From Pseudomonas sp. URIL14HWK12:I12 (GTDB lineage Bacteria > Pseudomonadota > Gammaproteobacteria > Pseudomonadales > Pseudomonadaceae): a stretch of DNA of 64,000 bases. The position numbers and the translations under genes were made by a program. The notes beneath the pieces are model-generated. The model searched no databases and was not told the DNA's origin. It saw only the letters and a program-made list of their open reading frames with translations. The stretch covers positions 248,001 to 312,000 of the forward strand of contig NZ_QEQL01000003.1 in NCBI RefSeq assembly GCF_003097135.1, written 5' to 3'. Each line of letters opens with the position of its first letter. Position 1 is the stretch's first letter. This document shows positions 16,346-28,403 of the stretch, in pieces.

Positions 16346-16858
16346 ATGAACAAGACACTTCCCCTGAGCCTGATCGCCGCCCACGCCGAGAACGGCGTGA
16401 TCGGCATCGACAACAGCATGCCCTGGCACCTGCCGGGCGATTTCAAATACTTCAAAGCCACGACCCTGGGCAAGCCCATCATCATGGGCCGCAAGACCTG
16501 GGACTCACTCGGGCGGCCCCTGCCGGGGCGGCTGAACCTGGTCGTCAGCCGCCAGCCGGGCCTGGTGCTGGAGGGCGCCGAAGTGTTCGGCAGCCTGCCG
16601 GCGGCCATAGAGCGGGCCGAGGCCTGGGCGCGCGAGCAGGGCGCCAGCGAGGTGATGCTGATCGGGGGCGCTCAGCTGTATGCCCTTGGCCTGCCGCACG
16701 CCGACCGGCTGTACCTCACCCGGGTCGAGCTGGCTCCACAGGGTGATGCCTGGTTTCCCGAGTTCGACCGTTCGGCCTGGAAGAAAGTGCAAGATGCGCC
16801 CAATCCGGCGGTAGAGGGCAAGCCGGCTTACCACTTCGAAGTGTGGGAACGCGCCTGA
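16346..16858 (+). CDS. folA: Dihydrofolate reductase
   Basis: 170 residues. It has the typical DHFR order: LSLIAAHAENGVIGIDNSMP with the active-site region, PWHLPGDFKYFKATT (catalytic acidic residue in PGDF), PIIMGRKTWDSLGRPLPGR for NADPH binding, and EVMLIGGAQLYALGL. It reduces dihydrofolate to tetrahydrofolate for thymidylate, purine and Met synthesis. Length matches chromosomal enzymes. The start is confirmed by the conserved N-terminus. Confidence 0.97.
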   Translation: MNKTLPLSLIAAHAENGVIGIDNSMPWHLPGDFKYFKATTLGKPIIMGRKTWDSLGRPLPGRLNLVVSRQPGLVLEGAEVFGSLPAAIERAEAWAREQGASEVMLIGGAQLYALGLPHADRLYLTRVELAPQGDAWFPEFDRSAWKKVQDAPNPAVEGKPAYHFEVWERA

Positions 16859-16949
16859 AGTCGCATTGCATGCCGGCGCTGTCGCCCTTGAAATAATCGT
16901 TCAGTGCAAATCTGCTAGCGTGCTCCGATCACCCATCGGAGCGATGCCT

Positions 16950-18023
16950 ATGAAGCCTGTGTTCAAGCCCCTCGTCATTGCCGCCTGCCTTGCGCTGGCC
17001 TCAACCGTAGTGACGGCCACGGCCCGTGCAGCCACCGAGCTCAAGCACTGGCCCGCCGAAGCGGCCAAGCAACTCGACGCCATGATTGCCGCCAATGCGA
17101 ACAAGGGCAATTACGCGGTGTTCGACATGGACAACACCAGCTATCGCTACGACCTGGAGGAGTCTCTGCTGCCCTACCTCGAGAACAAGGGCGTGCTGAC
17201 GCGCGAAAACCTGGACCCCTCGCTGAAGCTAATGCCTTTCAAGGACGTCGACGGCCACAAGGAGAGCCTGTTCAGCTATTACTACCGGCTGTGTGAAGTC
17301 GACGACATGGTCTGTTACCCCTGGGTGGCGCAGGTATTCTCCGGCCTGACACTCGAACAGCTCAAAGGCTACGTAGACGAGCTGATGGCGTCGGGCAAGC
17401 CGGTGCCGGTGAGCTATTTCGAAGGCGACAAGGTCGTCAAAAGCGAAGTGCAGCCGCCGAAGGTGTTCACCGGGCAGGCCGAGCTCTATAACAAATTGAT
17501 GGAAAACGGCATCGAGGTGTACGTAGTGACCGCCGCCCACGAAGAGCTGGTGCGCATGGTGGCCGCCGACCCGAAGTACGGTTACAACGTCAAACCGCAG
17601 AACGTGATCGGCGTGACCACTCTGCTGAAAAACCCCAAAACGGGTGAATTGACGACCGCGCGCAAGCAGATCGCCGCCGGCCACTACGACCCGAAGGCCA
17701 ACATGGGCCTGGTGATCACGCCGTACCTATGGACGCCCGCGACCTGGATGGCAGGCAAGCAGGCGGCCATCCTCACGTACATCGACCAGTGGAAGAAACC
17801 TGTACTGGTGGGGGGCGATACGCCAACCAGTGATGGCTACATGCTGTTCCACGGCGTCGACACGGCCAAGGGGGGTATCCACCTGTGGATCAATCGCAAG
17901 GCCAAGTACATGGACCAGCTCAATGCGATGATCAAGCAGAACGCCCAGGCGCAGAAAGCCGAAGGCTTGCCGGTGACTGCGGACAAACAGTGGGTAGTGG
18001 TCAAGCCTGAGGATATTCAGTAA
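16950..18023 (+). CDS. pchP: HAD-family phosphorylcholine phosphatase-like protein
   Basis: 357 residues with a signal peptide (MKPVFKPLVIAACLALAS, cleavage near ARA/ATEL at residue 28). HAD motif I is Asp59-Met-Asp61-Asn-Thr in YAVFDMDNTSYRYDLEE; YVVTAAHEELVR carries motif II and VGGDTPTSDGYM motif IV. This arrangement resembles the periplasmic PchP of P. aeruginosa, which cleaves phosphorylcholine to choline and phosphate. The specific substrate is assigned by resemblance only. I chose ATG 16950 because GGAG at 16938-16941 is 8 bases upstream; the ATG at 16944 would place it too close. Confidence 0.8.
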   Translation: MKPVFKPLVIAACLALASTVVTATARAATELKHWPAEAAKQLDAMIAANANKGNYAVFDMDNTSYRYDLEESLLPYLENKGVLTRENLDPSLKLMPFKDVDGHKESLFSYYYRLCEVDDMVCYPWVAQVFSGLTLEQLKGYVDELMASGKPVPVSYFEGDKVVKSEVQPPKVFTGQAELYNKLMENGIEVYVVTAAHEELVRMVAADPKYGYNVKPQNVIGVTTLLKNPKTGELTTARKQIAAGHYDPKANMGLVITPYLWTPATWMAGKQAAILTYIDQWKKPVLVGGDTPTSDGYMLFHGVDTAKGGIHLWINRKAKYMDQLNAMIKQNAQAQKAEGLPVTADKQWVVVKPEDIQ

Positions 18024-18029
18024 GGCAGG

Positions 18030-18054
18030 CACGGGGGCCAGGCAGGCCCCCGTG
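18030..18054 (+). terminator. Hairpin between pchP and ilvD
   Basis: CACGGGGGCC (18030-18039) pairs perfectly with GGCCCCCGTG (18045-18054) around the loop AGGCA, seven bases after the pchP stop. There is no T-run, so rho-independent strength is uncertain. It lies between convergent genes and could serve both. Confidence 0.6.
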
Positions 18055-18064
18055 TGAGGCTGGG

Positions 18065-19903
18065 TCAGCCGTCGAGCAGGGCTTTATCGCGTACAGCGCC
18101 TTTGTCGGCGCTGGTGGCGAGCAGGGCATAGGCCTTGAGCGCAGTGGTCACGCGGCGTGCGCGCGGCTCGGCAGGCTTCCAGCCCTCGGCGTCCTGCTCG
18201 GCCCGGCGTGCGGCGAGCTCGGCGTCGTCTACCAACAGGTTGATGCCACGGTTGGGGATATCGATCAGGATCTTGTCCCCGTCGCGCACCAGGCCGATGG
18301 CGCCACCGGCGGCGGCTTCAGGCGAAGCGTGGCCGATGGACAGGCCCGAGGTGCCACCGGAGAAGCGGCCGTCGGTGAGCAGGGCACAGGCCTTGCCCAG
18401 CCCTTTGGACTTCAGGTACGAGGTGGGGTAGAGCATCTCCTGCATGCCCGGCCCGCCCTTGGGCCCTTCGTAGCGGATGATCACCACATCGCCTTCTTTC
18501 ACCTGGTCGGCCAAAATGCCGCGCACGGCGCCGTCCTGGCTCTCGAACACCTTGGCGGTACCCTCGAACACATGGATCGACTCATCGACCCCTGCGGTTT
18601 TCACCACGCAGCCGTCCTGGGCGATGTTGCCGTAGAGCACGGCCAGGCCGCCCTCCTTGGAATAGGCATTCTCGTAGCTACGAATGCAGCCTTCGGCGCG
18701 GTCGTCATCGAGGCTGTCCCATCGAGTGGCCTGGCTGAAGGCGGTCTGGGTCGGGATGCCGGCCGGGCCTGCCTTGTAGAACTCGAGCACGTCAGGGTTC
18801 TGGGTGACCTTGATGTCCCACTCGGCAATGCCTTGCGCCATGGTAGGCGAGTGCACGGTGGACACATCGGTGTGCAACAGCCCGCCGCGAGCCAGCTCGC
18901 CGAGGATGCCGAAGATACCGCCGGCGCGGTGTACGTCCTCCATGTGGTATTTCGGGGTGTTGGGCGCCACCTTGCACAGTTGCGGCACGCTGCGGCTGAG
19001 GCGGTCGATGTCGCGCAGGTCGAACGGCACCTCCCCCTCCTGGGCCGCGGCCAGCAGGTGCAGGATGGTGTTGGTCGACCCGCCCATGGCGATGTCCATG
19101 GTCATGGCGTTTTCAAACGCCTTGAAGTTGGCGATGTTGCGCGGCAGCACCGACTCGTCGTTGTCGTGGTAATAGCGCTTGCACAGCTCGACGATGGTAC
19201 GGCCAGCCTTGAGGAACAGCTTCTCGCGGTCGGCGTGGGTGGCCAGAATCGACCCATTGCCCGGCAGTGACAAGCCCATGGCCTCGGTGAGGCAGTTCAT
19301 CGAGTTGGCGGTGAACATGCCGGAGCACGAACCGCAGGTGGGGCAGGCACTGCGCTCGTACTCTGCGACTTTCTCATCGGAAGCGGTGGAGTCGGCGGCG
19401 ATGACCATGGCGTCGACCAGGTCGAGGCCGTGGCTGGCGAGTTTGGTTTTGCCAGCTTCCATCGGGCCACCGGAAACGAACACCACCGGGATGTTCAGGC
19501 GCAGCGCAGCCATGAGCATGCCGGGGGTGATCTTGTCGCAGTTGGAGATGCACACGATGGCATCCGCGCAGTGCGCGTTGACCATGTACTCGACCGAGTC
19601 GGCGATGATTTCGCGGCTGGGCAGCGAATACAGCATGCCGTCGTGGCCCATGGCGATACCGTCGTCTACGGCGATGGTATTGAATTCCTTGGCCACGCCC
19701 CCTGCACGCTCGACTTCACGGGCAACCAGTTGGCCGAGGTCCTTGAGGTGGACGTGGCCTGGGACGAACTGGGTGAAGGAGTTGGCAATGGCGATGATCG
19801 GCTTCTTGAAGTCGTCGTCTTTCATGCCGGTGGCGCGCCAGAGGGCACGAGCGCCGGCCATGTTGCGGCCGTGGGTGGATGTTTTCGAGCGATAGTCGGG
19901 CAT
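18065..19903 (-). CDS. ilvD: Dihydroxy-acid dehydratase
   Basis: 612 residues. Iron-sulfur ligands appear as Cys122 in [12 protein letters not shown] and Cys193 in [12 protein letters not shown]; the latter motif is the IlvD/Edd signature. [20 protein letters not shown] is the normal IlvD N-terminus. It converts 2,3-dihydroxy-isovalerate and its isoleucine-pathway homologue to 2-keto acids in branched-chain amino acid synthesis. ATG 19903 has CGGAG seven bases upstream; the open frame to 20035 is not used. It is a single gene here, with no other ilv gene beside it. Confidence 0.97.
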   Translation of the reverse strand: MPDYRSKTSTHGRNMAGARALWRATGMKDDDFKKPIIAIANSFTQFVPGHVHLKDLGQLVAREVERAGGVAKEFNTIAVDDGIAMGHDGMLYSLPSREIIADSVEYMVNAHCADAIVCISNCDKITPGMLMAALRLNIPVVFVSGGPMEAGKTKLASHGLDLVDAMVIAADSTASDEKVAEYERSACPTCGSCSGMFTANSMNCLTEAMGLSLPGNGSILATHADREKLFLKAGRTIVELCKRYYHDNDESVLPRNIANFKAFENAMTMDIAMGGSTNTILHLLAAAQEGEVPFDLRDIDRLSRSVPQLCKVAPNTPKYHMEDVHRAGGIFGILGELARGGLLHTDVSTVHSPTMAQGIAEWDIKVTQNPDVLEFYKAGPAGIPTQTAFSQATRWDSLDDDRAEGCIRSYENAYSKEGGLAVLYGNIAQDGCVVKTAGVDESIHVFEGTAKVFESQDGAVRGILADQVKEGDVVIIRYEGPKGGPGMQEMLYPTSYLKSKGLGKACALLTDGRFSGGTSGLSIGHASPEAAAGGAIGLVRDGDKILIDIPNRGINLLVDDAELAARRAEQDAEGWKPAEPRARRVTTALKAYALLATSADKGAVRDKALLDG

Positions 19904-20109
19904 GAAGCACTCCGGACGGCTAATCAGGTTTGGATGAGAGCGAGCTGTCTTGGCCTGTGCGGACTTGGCAGATAGCCAGCCGCCTGGGTGTGGCCGAAGC
20001 ACTGCGGGATCGCCGCGCGCCAGGGCCGAGCTCATAAACCCGCCGGGGGGTGAATGGCGATGAATGCACCGATTCTACACCGCTAGCCCAAGGAATGAAC
20101 GCCCTTGTA

Positions 20110-21279
20110 TCAAAGCTTCACAGCCTCGCGATCACTGGCCTGATGTTGAGTCACCGATGCCAGCAGCAGCGCCGCGACCAGCGTGGCGGCGAGAAACATC
20201 ACCAGCACGCCCACGCGCACGTCGGCTTGGATCTGCAGCGCCACCAGGCTCGACAGGCCGGCGCATGCGAAGGTGATGCTGTTGCCCAGGGCTTGGGCGG
20301 TGTCATGGTCATCGGCCAGGGCCAGCGCCTGGCTGGAAGCGGTGGCCCTGACCAGGCAGGTGCCCAGGGTGGTGGCCAGCAAGGGGGCCAGGAACCAGGC
20401 CGGGCTTGCCTCGCGCAGTGACAGCGCCAGCGCCGCCGACGCCACCGCGAGCAGGCTCAGGCCTGCGCGCATCGAGTTGTTAGCGCTGAGTACCTGGCCT
20501 AGCGCCCCGCCGATGGCCTCGCTGGCCAGCACCGCGATGCCATAGCCCAATAGCGCGAAGCCGACCTGAAAGGGCGACAGCCCATAGACCAGGGTGCCGA
20601 CCACCGGGAGCGCCAGCAACGCCGTGAACTGGCAGCCGAACGCGAGCCCTGCCAGCACCGAGTAGCCGGCCACCCCTGGCTGCGCCAGCTCGTGGCGGAA
20701 GCTGGCAGGCCTGGCTTGCCCGGCGGCGGGGGTGTCGTCGAGTACCCCGATCATCAGGCCGACCGTGAACAGCACCAGAAACTCATAGGCCAGAAATACC
20801 ACCTGCCAGCCGTAACGCGCCTGCAGCCAAGCCCCCATCAGCGGTGCGATGGCGATCAGCAATGCCGCCAGCAATGCAAGAGCCCCCAGCAACTGCCGCC
20901 CTCGAACGCTACGCCCACTGAGCAGGTGATGCACCAGCACCAGCGTGCCGCAACCGAGCCCCTGAAGGGCGCGCAATACCAACAGAGCCCAGCTCTGCTC
21001 GACCAGCACGATCCCGGCAGCCGCTACACCTGAAAGCGCCAGGCCCGCTATCAATACCGCCTTGCGCCCCCAGCGTTGCACCAGGTTGCCGATCCAGGGT
21101 TGAGCGGCGGCGATGCCCAGCGCGTAGAGGCTGGCGCAAAGCGCTGCGTCGGGCAGCGCCAGGCCGAAGTGGTTGGCGATGGCGGGCAGGGCGGCGAGGG
21201 TGAGGTCCACCGGAAGGGCGCCAAGCACGATGAGCGTCAGAATCAGGAACAGAGTGGCATTGCGATTGTGGGCGGTCAT
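20110..21279 (-). CDS. MFS transporter, DHA1-like multidrug efflux type
   Basis: 389 residues and twelve hydrophobic segments. LILTLIVLGALPVDLTLAAL is the first helix and GNLVQRWGRKAVLIAGL carries the MFS signature loop between helices 2 and 3. The PAIANHFGL segment is typical of Bcr/CflA-like drug exporters. The substrate is unknown. ATG 21279 is preferred over GTG 21285; neither has a strong ribosome site. It lies downstream of rlmI on the same strand, but a terminator separates them, so it probably has its own promoter. Confidence 0.85.
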   Translation of the reverse strand: MTAHNRNATLFLILTLIVLGALPVDLTLAALPAIANHFGLALPDAALCASLYALGIAAAQPWIGNLVQRWGRKAVLIAGLALSGVAAAGIVLVEQSWALLVLRALQGLGCGTLVLVHHLLSGRSVRGRQLLGALALLAALLIAIAPLMGAWLQARYGWQVVFLAYEFLVLFTVGLMIGVLDDTPAAGQARPASFRHELAQPGVAGYSVLAGLAFGCQFTALLALPVVGTLVYGLSPFQVGFALLGYGIAVLASEAIGGALGQVLSANNSMRAGLSLLAVASAALALSLREASPAWFLAPLLATTLGTCLVRATASSQALALADDHDTAQALGNSITFACAGLSSLVALQIQADVRVGVLVMFLAATLVAALLLASVTQHQASDREAVKL

Positions 21280-21373
21280 CGGCACGGTACGGCTGGCAGA
21301 GAAAGACGCAGGATAGGGGCCACGTTACGCCTGTGCTAGCAGCCTATTCCCACGGGTCTGTAGGAAACTTTAC

Positions 21374-21421
21374 CAAAAAAGCTTCCCCTGAGAGGGGGCC
21401 GCCGATCAGCCCGGCGGCCCC
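21374..21421 (-). terminator. Rho-independent terminator downstream of rlmI
   Basis: On the minus strand a GGGGCCGCC/GGCGGCCCC stem (21395-21403 with 21413-21421) follows the rlmI stop by seven bases. A second small stem CCCCT/AGGGG (21385-21397) and a run of six T (21375-21380) come next. The second stem with its T-run is a classical terminator; the two stems share bases, so only one can form fully at a time. Confidence 0.75.
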
Positions 21422-21428
21422 GGGGCGG

Positions 21429-22625
21429 TCAGCTGTTGGGCAGTACGCGGAAGGTCAGGCTCTTGATGTAGCGGGTTTCGCCGATGGCCGGGTGCACCGG
21501 GTGGTCGGGGCCCTGGCTGCCGCGTTCGAGCAGCTGGACGTTGCGGTCCAGATGGCGGGCACTGGTGAGCACGATGTTCTGCAGGTCATCTTCGGGCAGG
21601 TGCATCGAGCACGAAGCGCTGACCAGGATACCGTCGCGGGCCAGCAGGCGCATGGCCTGCTCGTTCAAGCGGCGGTAGGCACCTTCACCGTTCTTGAGGT
21701 CTTTCTTGCGTTTGATGAAGGCAGGCGGGTCGGCGATGATCACGTCAAAACGCTCTTCAGCCGCCTTGAGTTCGCGCAACGCTTCGAAGACGTCGCCCTC
21801 GACACACGTGAGCTTTTCGGCGATGCCGTTCAGGGCTGCGTTACGTTCGACGCCGTCCAGTGCGAAGGCCGATGCATCGACGCAAAACACCTCGCTCGCC
21901 CCGAATGCGCCTGCCTGCACGCCCCAGCCGCCGATGTAGCTGAACAGGTCGAGCACGCGCTTGCCTTTGACGTAGGGTGCAAGGCGCGCACGGTTCATGC
22001 GGTGGTCGTAGAACCAGCCGGTCTTTTGCCCCTGCATCACGGGCGCCTCGAACTTTACGCCGTTCTCTTCCAACGGCACCCACTCCGGCACCACGCCGAA
22101 CACGGTTTCGACATAGCGCTCCAGGCCTTCGGCGTCGCGTGCAGAGGAGTCGTTCTTGAACAGGATGCCGCGCGGTTGCAACACCTGCACCAGTGCCGCC
22201 AGGACGTCTTCCTTGTGCGCCTCCATGGTCGCCGAGGCCAGCTGCACGACCAGGTGATCGCCAAAGCGGTCGACGACCAGGCCCGGCAGCAAGTCGGAGT
22301 CGCCATACACCAGGCGGTAGAAGGGCTTGTCGAACAGGCGCTCGCGCAGCGACAGGCACACGTTCAGGCGATGCACCAGCAGCGATTTGTCCAGCGCCAG
22401 TTTCGGGTCGCGTGACAACACCCGGGCGCAGATGAGGTTGTTCGGGCTTACGCCCACAATCCCCAGTGGCTTGCCGTTCGCGGCCTCCAGCACCGCCTGC
22501 TCGCCGGCCCCGAAGCGGTTGAGCGGGGTGGCCGCAACGTCGACCTCGTTGCTGTACACCCACAGGTGCCCAGCGCGCAGGCGGCGGTCGGCGTTGGCTT
22601 TGAGGCGAAGGCTGGGGAGGGCCAT
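21429..22625 (-). CDS. rlmI: 23S rRNA m5C methyltransferase RlmI (class I SAM-dependent)
   Basis: 398 residues. An N-terminal PUA-like domain (LPSLRLKANADRRLRAGHLW) precedes the RlmI/RlmK-type catalytic domain. The SAM motif is VLDLFSYIGGWGVQAG, the substrate-binding motif is IADPPAFIKRKKD, and the catalytic cysteine region is SASCSMHLPEDD. RlmI methylates C1962 of 23S rRNA in E. coli. ATG 22625 starts the conserved N-terminus. It is divergent from the HDOD gene, with 137 bases between starts. Confidence 0.9.
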   Translation of the reverse strand: MALPSLRLKANADRRLRAGHLWVYSNEVDVAATPLNRFGAGEQAVLEAANGKPLGIVGVSPNNLICARVLSRDPKLALDKSLLVHRLNVCLSLRERLFDKPFYRLVYGDSDLLPGLVVDRFGDHLVVQLASATMEAHKEDVLAALVQVLQPRGILFKNDSSARDAEGLERYVETVFGVVPEWVPLEENGVKFEAPVMQGQKTGWFYDHRMNRARLAPYVKGKRVLDLFSYIGGWGVQAGAFGASEVFCVDASAFALDGVERNAALNGIAEKLTCVEGDVFEALRELKAAEERFDVIIADPPAFIKRKKDLKNGEGAYRRLNEQAMRLLARDGILVSASCSMHLPEDDLQNIVLTSARHLDRNVQLLERGSQGPDHPVHPAIGETRYIKSLTFRVLPNS

Positions 22626-22762
22626 GGTGGTGCTCCGGGAAAAGGGCCGAAAGTATAGAGGTGCAGCCTGCTGTCATCAAACCGGAGTGCCGCTCGGCCA
22701 AACCCTGTGCTAAAAGTGCCGGGGCAGGAGTAGAATCCAAGGTCTATTCGGAGCGTGCCGCC

Positions 22763-23629
22763 ATGTCGTTAGAGTTGTCCCCCGAGCAGATCGAACAGGC
22801 GCTGCAAGGCATCAGCGTGCCGCCGCAGCCGCAGATTCTCGTCGACCTGCAGATGGAGCAGTACATGCCCGACCCGGACCTGAACGCGATCGCCCGGCTG
22901 ATCGCACAGGACCCGGGCCTCTCCGGCGCCTTGCTCAAGATCATCAATTCGCCCCATTACGGGCTGGCCAACCGGATCGCCTCGATCCAGAAGGCGGTGA
23001 ACCTGCTTGGCAGCCGCTCGGTGATCAACCTGATCAACGCTCAGTCGATCAAGGGCGAGATGAGTGACGAAACCATCGTCACCCTCAACCGTTTCTGGGA
23101 TACCGCTCAGGACGTCGCCAACTGCTGCGCCACCCTGGCCAAGCGCCTGGGCTCGCAGGCGGCCGATGAAGCCTATGCGCTCGGGCTGTTCCACGATTGC
23201 GGCGTGCCGCTGATGCTAAAGCGCTTTCCCAACTACATGCAGGTGCTTGAGCAGGCCTATGCAAATGCCGGCCCTGACACGCGGGTGGTCGACAGCGAAA
23301 ACACAGCCCTCAATACCAACCATGCCGTTGTGGGTTACTACACGGCGCGTTCCTGGCGGTTGCCGGAGAACGTCTGCGCGGCCATCGCCAATCATCACAA
23401 TGCCCTGGCGATCTTCGCCGACGAGTCAGCCCAGCAGGTGCCGCTCAAGAACCTGCTTTCGATCCTGAAGATGGCCGAACACATCAGCGCATCCTACCAG
23501 GTGATCGGCGGGCAGAGCGTCGACCACGAATGGGAGGCGGTCGGGCCGCTGGTGCTCGACTACGTCGGGTTGTCCGAGTACGAGTTCGATAACCTGATGG
23601 TGAACATTCGCGAGTTGGGTAGCCACTGA
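22763..23629 (+). CDS. HDOD-domain signalling protein
   Basis: 288 residues. [20 protein letters not shown] followed by IINSPHYGL and [16 protein letters not shown] is the HDOD signature; HD-domain metal ligands are largely degenerate in this family. HDOD proteins act in bacterial signalling and stress regulation without a known enzymatic reaction. GGAG lies nine bases before ATG 22763; the upstream in-frame ATG at 22661 lacks a site. The stop is one base from the mutM start, so the two are co-transcribed. Confidence 0.88.
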   Translation: MSLELSPEQIEQALQGISVPPQPQILVDLQMEQYMPDPDLNAIARLIAQDPGLSGALLKIINSPHYGLANRIASIQKAVNLLGSRSVINLINAQSIKGEMSDETIVTLNRFWDTAQDVANCCATLAKRLGSQAADEAYALGLFHDCGVPLMLKRFPNYMQVLEQAYANAGPDTRVVDSENTALNTNHAVVGYYTARSWRLPENVCAAIANHHNALAIFADESAQQVPLKNLLSILKMAEHISASYQVIGGQSVDHEWEAVGPLVLDYVGLSEYEFDNLMVNIRELGSH

Positions 23630-23630
23630 C

Positions 23631-24443
23631 ATGCCGGAACTGCCAGAGGTCGAAACTACCCGCCGCGGCATAGCCCCGCATCTGCAAGGCCAGCGGGTCA
23701 GCCGTGTGGTGGTGCGTGACCGCCGGCTGCGCTGGCCGATCCCCGACGACCTCGATGCGCGGCTTTCAGGGCAGCGCATCGTCGAGGTGCAGCGGCGTGC
23801 CAAATACCTGCTCATAAATGCCGAGGCCGGTACCTTGATCTGCCACCTGGGCATGTCAGGCAACCTGCGGCTGGTGCCGGTTGACCAGCCGCCGCTCAAA
23901 CATGAGCACGTCGATATCGAGCTGGAATCAGGCGTGGCCCTGCGCTACACCGACCCGCGGCGCTTCGGCGCCATGCTGTGGAGCACCAACCCTCATGCCC
24001 ACGAGCTGCTCAAGCGCCTTGGCCCAGAGCCCCTGACCGACCTGTTCGACGGCGAGCGGCTGTTTCAGCTATCCCGTGGGCGGATGATGGCGATCAAGCC
24101 TTTCATCATGGATAACGCCGTGGTGGTGGGCGTGGGCAACATCTACGCCACCGAAGCCCTGTTCGCTGCCGGTATCGACCCGCGCCGCGAGGCCGGCGGC
24201 GTTTCTCGTGCGCGGTACCTGCGGTTGGCGCAGGAGATCAAGCGTATCCTGGCCAATGCCATCGAGCGCGGCGGCACCACGTTGCGTGATTTCATCGGTG
24301 GTGACGGCCAGCCGGGCTATTTTCAGCAGGAGCTGTTCGCTTACGGCCGAGGTGGCGAGCCGTGCAAGGTCTGCGGGCGAGCGCTGCGCGAAGTACGGCT
24401 GGGCCAGCGTGCCAGCGTGTTCTGCGGCACGTGCCAAAAATGA
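23631..24443 (+). CDS. mutM: Formamidopyrimidine-DNA glycosylase
   Basis: 270 residues. The mature N-terminus is [12 protein letters not shown], with catalytic Pro2 and Glu3. [12 protein letters not shown] holds the conserved Lys/Met region, [11 protein letters not shown] precedes the zinc finger, and the C-terminal finger is CKVCGRAL...FCGTC with four Cys. It excises 8-oxoguanine and other oxidised purines from DNA. It begins one base after the HDOD stop. Confidence 0.97.
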   Translation: MPELPEVETTRRGIAPHLQGQRVSRVVVRDRRLRWPIPDDLDARLSGQRIVEVQRRAKYLLINAEAGTLICHLGMSGNLRLVPVDQPPLKHEHVDIELESGVALRYTDPRRFGAMLWSTNPHAHELLKRLGPEPLTDLFDGERLFQLSRGRMMAIKPFIMDNAVVVGVGNIYATEALFAAGIDPRREAGGVSRARYLRLAQEIKRILANAIERGGTTLRDFIGGDGQPGYFQQELFAYGRGGEPCKVCGRALREVRLGQRASVFCGTCQK

Positions 24444-24468
24444 ATACAACTGCGCTACAGGCCGTAAA

Positions 24469-24496
24469 CTGACAAACCCTGCGCCGCTGATATAGT
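24469..24496 (+). promoter_or_regulatory. Candidate sigma-70 promoter upstream of small secreted-protein gene
   Basis: CTGACA (24469-24474) and TATAGT (24491-24496) are spaced by 16 bases and lie about 45 bases upstream of the ATG at 24541. The gene therefore probably has its own promoter separate from mutM. Confidence 0.5.
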
Positions 24497-24540
24497 GAGG
24501 TGTATTTCCACCGAGCCCCGCACAGCAGAAGGACCGTGCC

Positions 24541-25157
<617 letters not shown>

Positions 25158-25223
25158 TCATGGGCATAGGCAAAACGGATGGCCCATTTTGCCCCATTGT
25201 GGCGTGCGATGCACGCCCGTGGC

Positions 25224-26507
<1,284 letters not shown>

Positions 26508-26564
26508 GCGGAACTTGTGCCGCCGCCGCCGATCAACCCAGCATTTGCCGGAACCCAAATCGCC

Positions 26565-27419
26565 ATGCCCATCGCCCAACTGATCACCCCGCAAGCCTTG
26601 GCCCCACGCCTTGGCGAACGCAACCTGGTCGTGCTCGACTGCCGCTCTTCGCTGGAAGACCCCGACTACGGCCGGCGCAGTTACAACGAAGGCCACCTTG
26701 AAGGTGCTCATTTCGCTGACCTGGAACGCGACCTGTCGAGCAAGGTGGTCAAAGGGGTCACCGGCCGGCACCCTCTGCCCACCCCCGGCCACCTGCTGGA
26801 GCGGCTGCAGGCGTTCGGTGTGAATGCCGACAGCCAGGTGGTGCTCTATGACGATGGCAATGGTGCTTATGCCGCTCGCGCATGGTGGCTGCTGGCCTGG
26901 CTGGGTAAGCGCAGTGGCGTCTATTTGCTCGACGGAGGCATCAAGGCCTGGCACGACGCCCGCCTACCGCTGAGCCTGGACCCTCCGCATAAAGCCCACG
27001 GGCTTTTTTCAGGCAAGCCGGATGCAAGCATGGTTGTCACCGCACAGCAGCTGCTTGATCGGCTGGGAGAGGAGCGCCTTACGTTGGTAGACGCGCGGGC
27101 CGAGGCGCGTTTTCGCGGCGAAGTGGAGCCTATCGACCCCGTGGCCGGGCATATTCCAGGCGCTCAGTGCCTGGTGTTCACCGGCAATCTGGATGAGCAC
27201 GGGAGGTTCCTGGCGCCTGAAACCCTTCGCCGGCGTTTTGCCGCCGCCCTTGGCAATCGCCCGCCTGAGCAGTTGGTGGCTTATTGCGGCTCGGGTGTAA
27301 CGGCCTGCCATAACCTGTTCGCCATGTGCCTGGCAGGTTACCCCCTCGGCAAGCTCTACGCCGGCTCCTGGAGCGAATGGATCACTGACCCGCAGCGGCC
27401 TCAAGCCACGGGGGCCTGA
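26565..27419 (+). CDS. Sulfurtransferase, thiosulfate/3-mercaptopyruvate type
   Basis: 284 residues with two rhodanese domains. The N-terminal one is structural (VVLDCRSSLEDPDYGR); the C-terminal one carries the active-site loop with Cys241 in CGSGVTACHN. CGSGVTA is usual for 3-mercaptopyruvate sulfurtransferases, while thiosulfate enzymes usually read CRxGx(R/T), so I favour mercaptopyruvate. ATG 26565 (MPIAQLITPQALAPRL) is the family start. Its last 19 bases overlap the end of the convergent hydrolase gene. Confidence 0.9.
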   Translation: MPIAQLITPQALAPRLGERNLVVLDCRSSLEDPDYGRRSYNEGHLEGAHFADLERDLSSKVVKGVTGRHPLPTPGHLLERLQAFGVNADSQVVLYDDGNGAYAARAWWLLAWLGKRSGVYLLDGGIKAWHDARLPLSLDPPHKAHGLFSGKPDASMVVTAQQLLDRLGEERLTLVDARAEARFRGEVEPIDPVAGHIPGAQCLVFTGNLDEHGRFLAPETLRRRFAAALGNRPPEQLVAYCGSGVTACHNLFAMCLAGYPLGKLYAGSWSEWITDPQRPQATGA

Positions 27420-28399
27420 GCCATCAGCCACTGCGGAATGCGCCGCTCCAGGTAATACGCCGGGGCGCGCAGGCTGCCCTCGACGAAACCGACATGCCCG
27501 CCACGGGCATGGCGTTCGAAGGTGGTGCAAGCAGGCAGCTCGTGGGGCTCGGGCAAGCTGTGGCGAAACACGAAGGGGTCATCTTCGGCCTGGATCAACA
27601 ACGTCGGCGTGGTGATGCCGCCCAGGTAGTAACGGCTGGAAGCTTGCCGGTAATAGTCCTGGGCGCTGTCGAACCCGTGCAGTGGTGCGGTCACGCGGCC
27701 GTCGAATTGCCAGAAATCACGAATGCCGTCGAGTGTGCCCAGGGCGCGCAGGCTGGCCAGGGCATCAAGGCGGCCCTCCTGTTGAAAGCGAGCCTGCTTG
27801 AGCTGCAGGTAGCCGAGCATCTCGCGCATGAAATGACGCAGGTAGATACGTGAGAAGCCCAAGGCGATGCGATCAGCGCATTGGTCGAGGCGATAGGGCA
27901 CTGACACCGCTACGGCGCCCTGGATGGGAGAATCCCGGCCCGTTTCGCCCAGGTACTTGAGCAGAATGTTGCCGCCCAGCGAATAGCCGACGGCATAAAG
28001 CGGTGCCATGGGGCGGTGCGCAGCCAGCAGCGAAATGATCTCGGCCAGGTCTTCGCTGGCGCCGGAGTGGTAGCTGCGCGCTAGCAAGTTGGGCTCGCCG
28101 GAGCAGCCTCGCCAGTTGATCGCTGCACTGGCCCAGCCAACGGCACCCAGGGCGCGTTGCAGGCCTGCAACGTACGGTGAGTTCGAAGAACCTGTCAGCC
28201 CGTGCAGCACCAGCACCAAGGGGGTATGCGCCTGGTGAGGGCCGTGCCAGTCGACGTCGATGAAGTCGCCGTCAGCCAGCCAGAGCCGCTCACGTTGCCG
28301 CTCCAGGGGCGGCATTTTGCGCCACAGCGGGCCCCACAGGGTTTGCAGGTGGGGGTTCCCCAGCCCGAAGGCCGGCGTGAACGATGCAAGCGCCGCCAT
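27401..28399 (-). CDS. YheT-family alpha/beta hydrolase
   Basis: 332 residues. The N-terminus FTPAFGLGNPHLQTLWGPL is the YheT hallmark; VLVLHGLTGSSNSPYV forms the oxyanion region and AVGYSLGGNILLKYLGE contains the nucleophile elbow (Ser in GYSLGG). A C-terminal Asp (AEDDPF) and His (ARGGHVGF) complete the triad. Possible substrates are esters or lipids. It is the last gene of a minus-strand operon with rsmD and two M16 proteins; rsmD ends four bases upstream. Confidence 0.9.
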   Translation of the reverse strand: MAALASFTPAFGLGNPHLQTLWGPLWRKMPPLERQRERLWLADGDFIDVDWHGPHQAHTPLVLVLHGLTGSSNSPYVAGLQRALGAVGWASAAINWRGCSGEPNLLARSYHSGASEDLAEIISLLAAHRPMAPLYAVGYSLGGNILLKYLGETGRDSPIQGAVAVSVPYRLDQCADRIALGFSRIYLRHFMREMLGYLQLKQARFQQEGRLDALASLRALGTLDGIRDFWQFDGRVTAPLHGFDSAQDYYRQASSRYYLGGITTPTLLIQAEDDPFVFRHSLPEPHELPACTTFERHARGGHVGFVEGSLRAPAYYLERRIPQWLMAQAPVA

Positions 28400-28403
28400 C
28401 GGG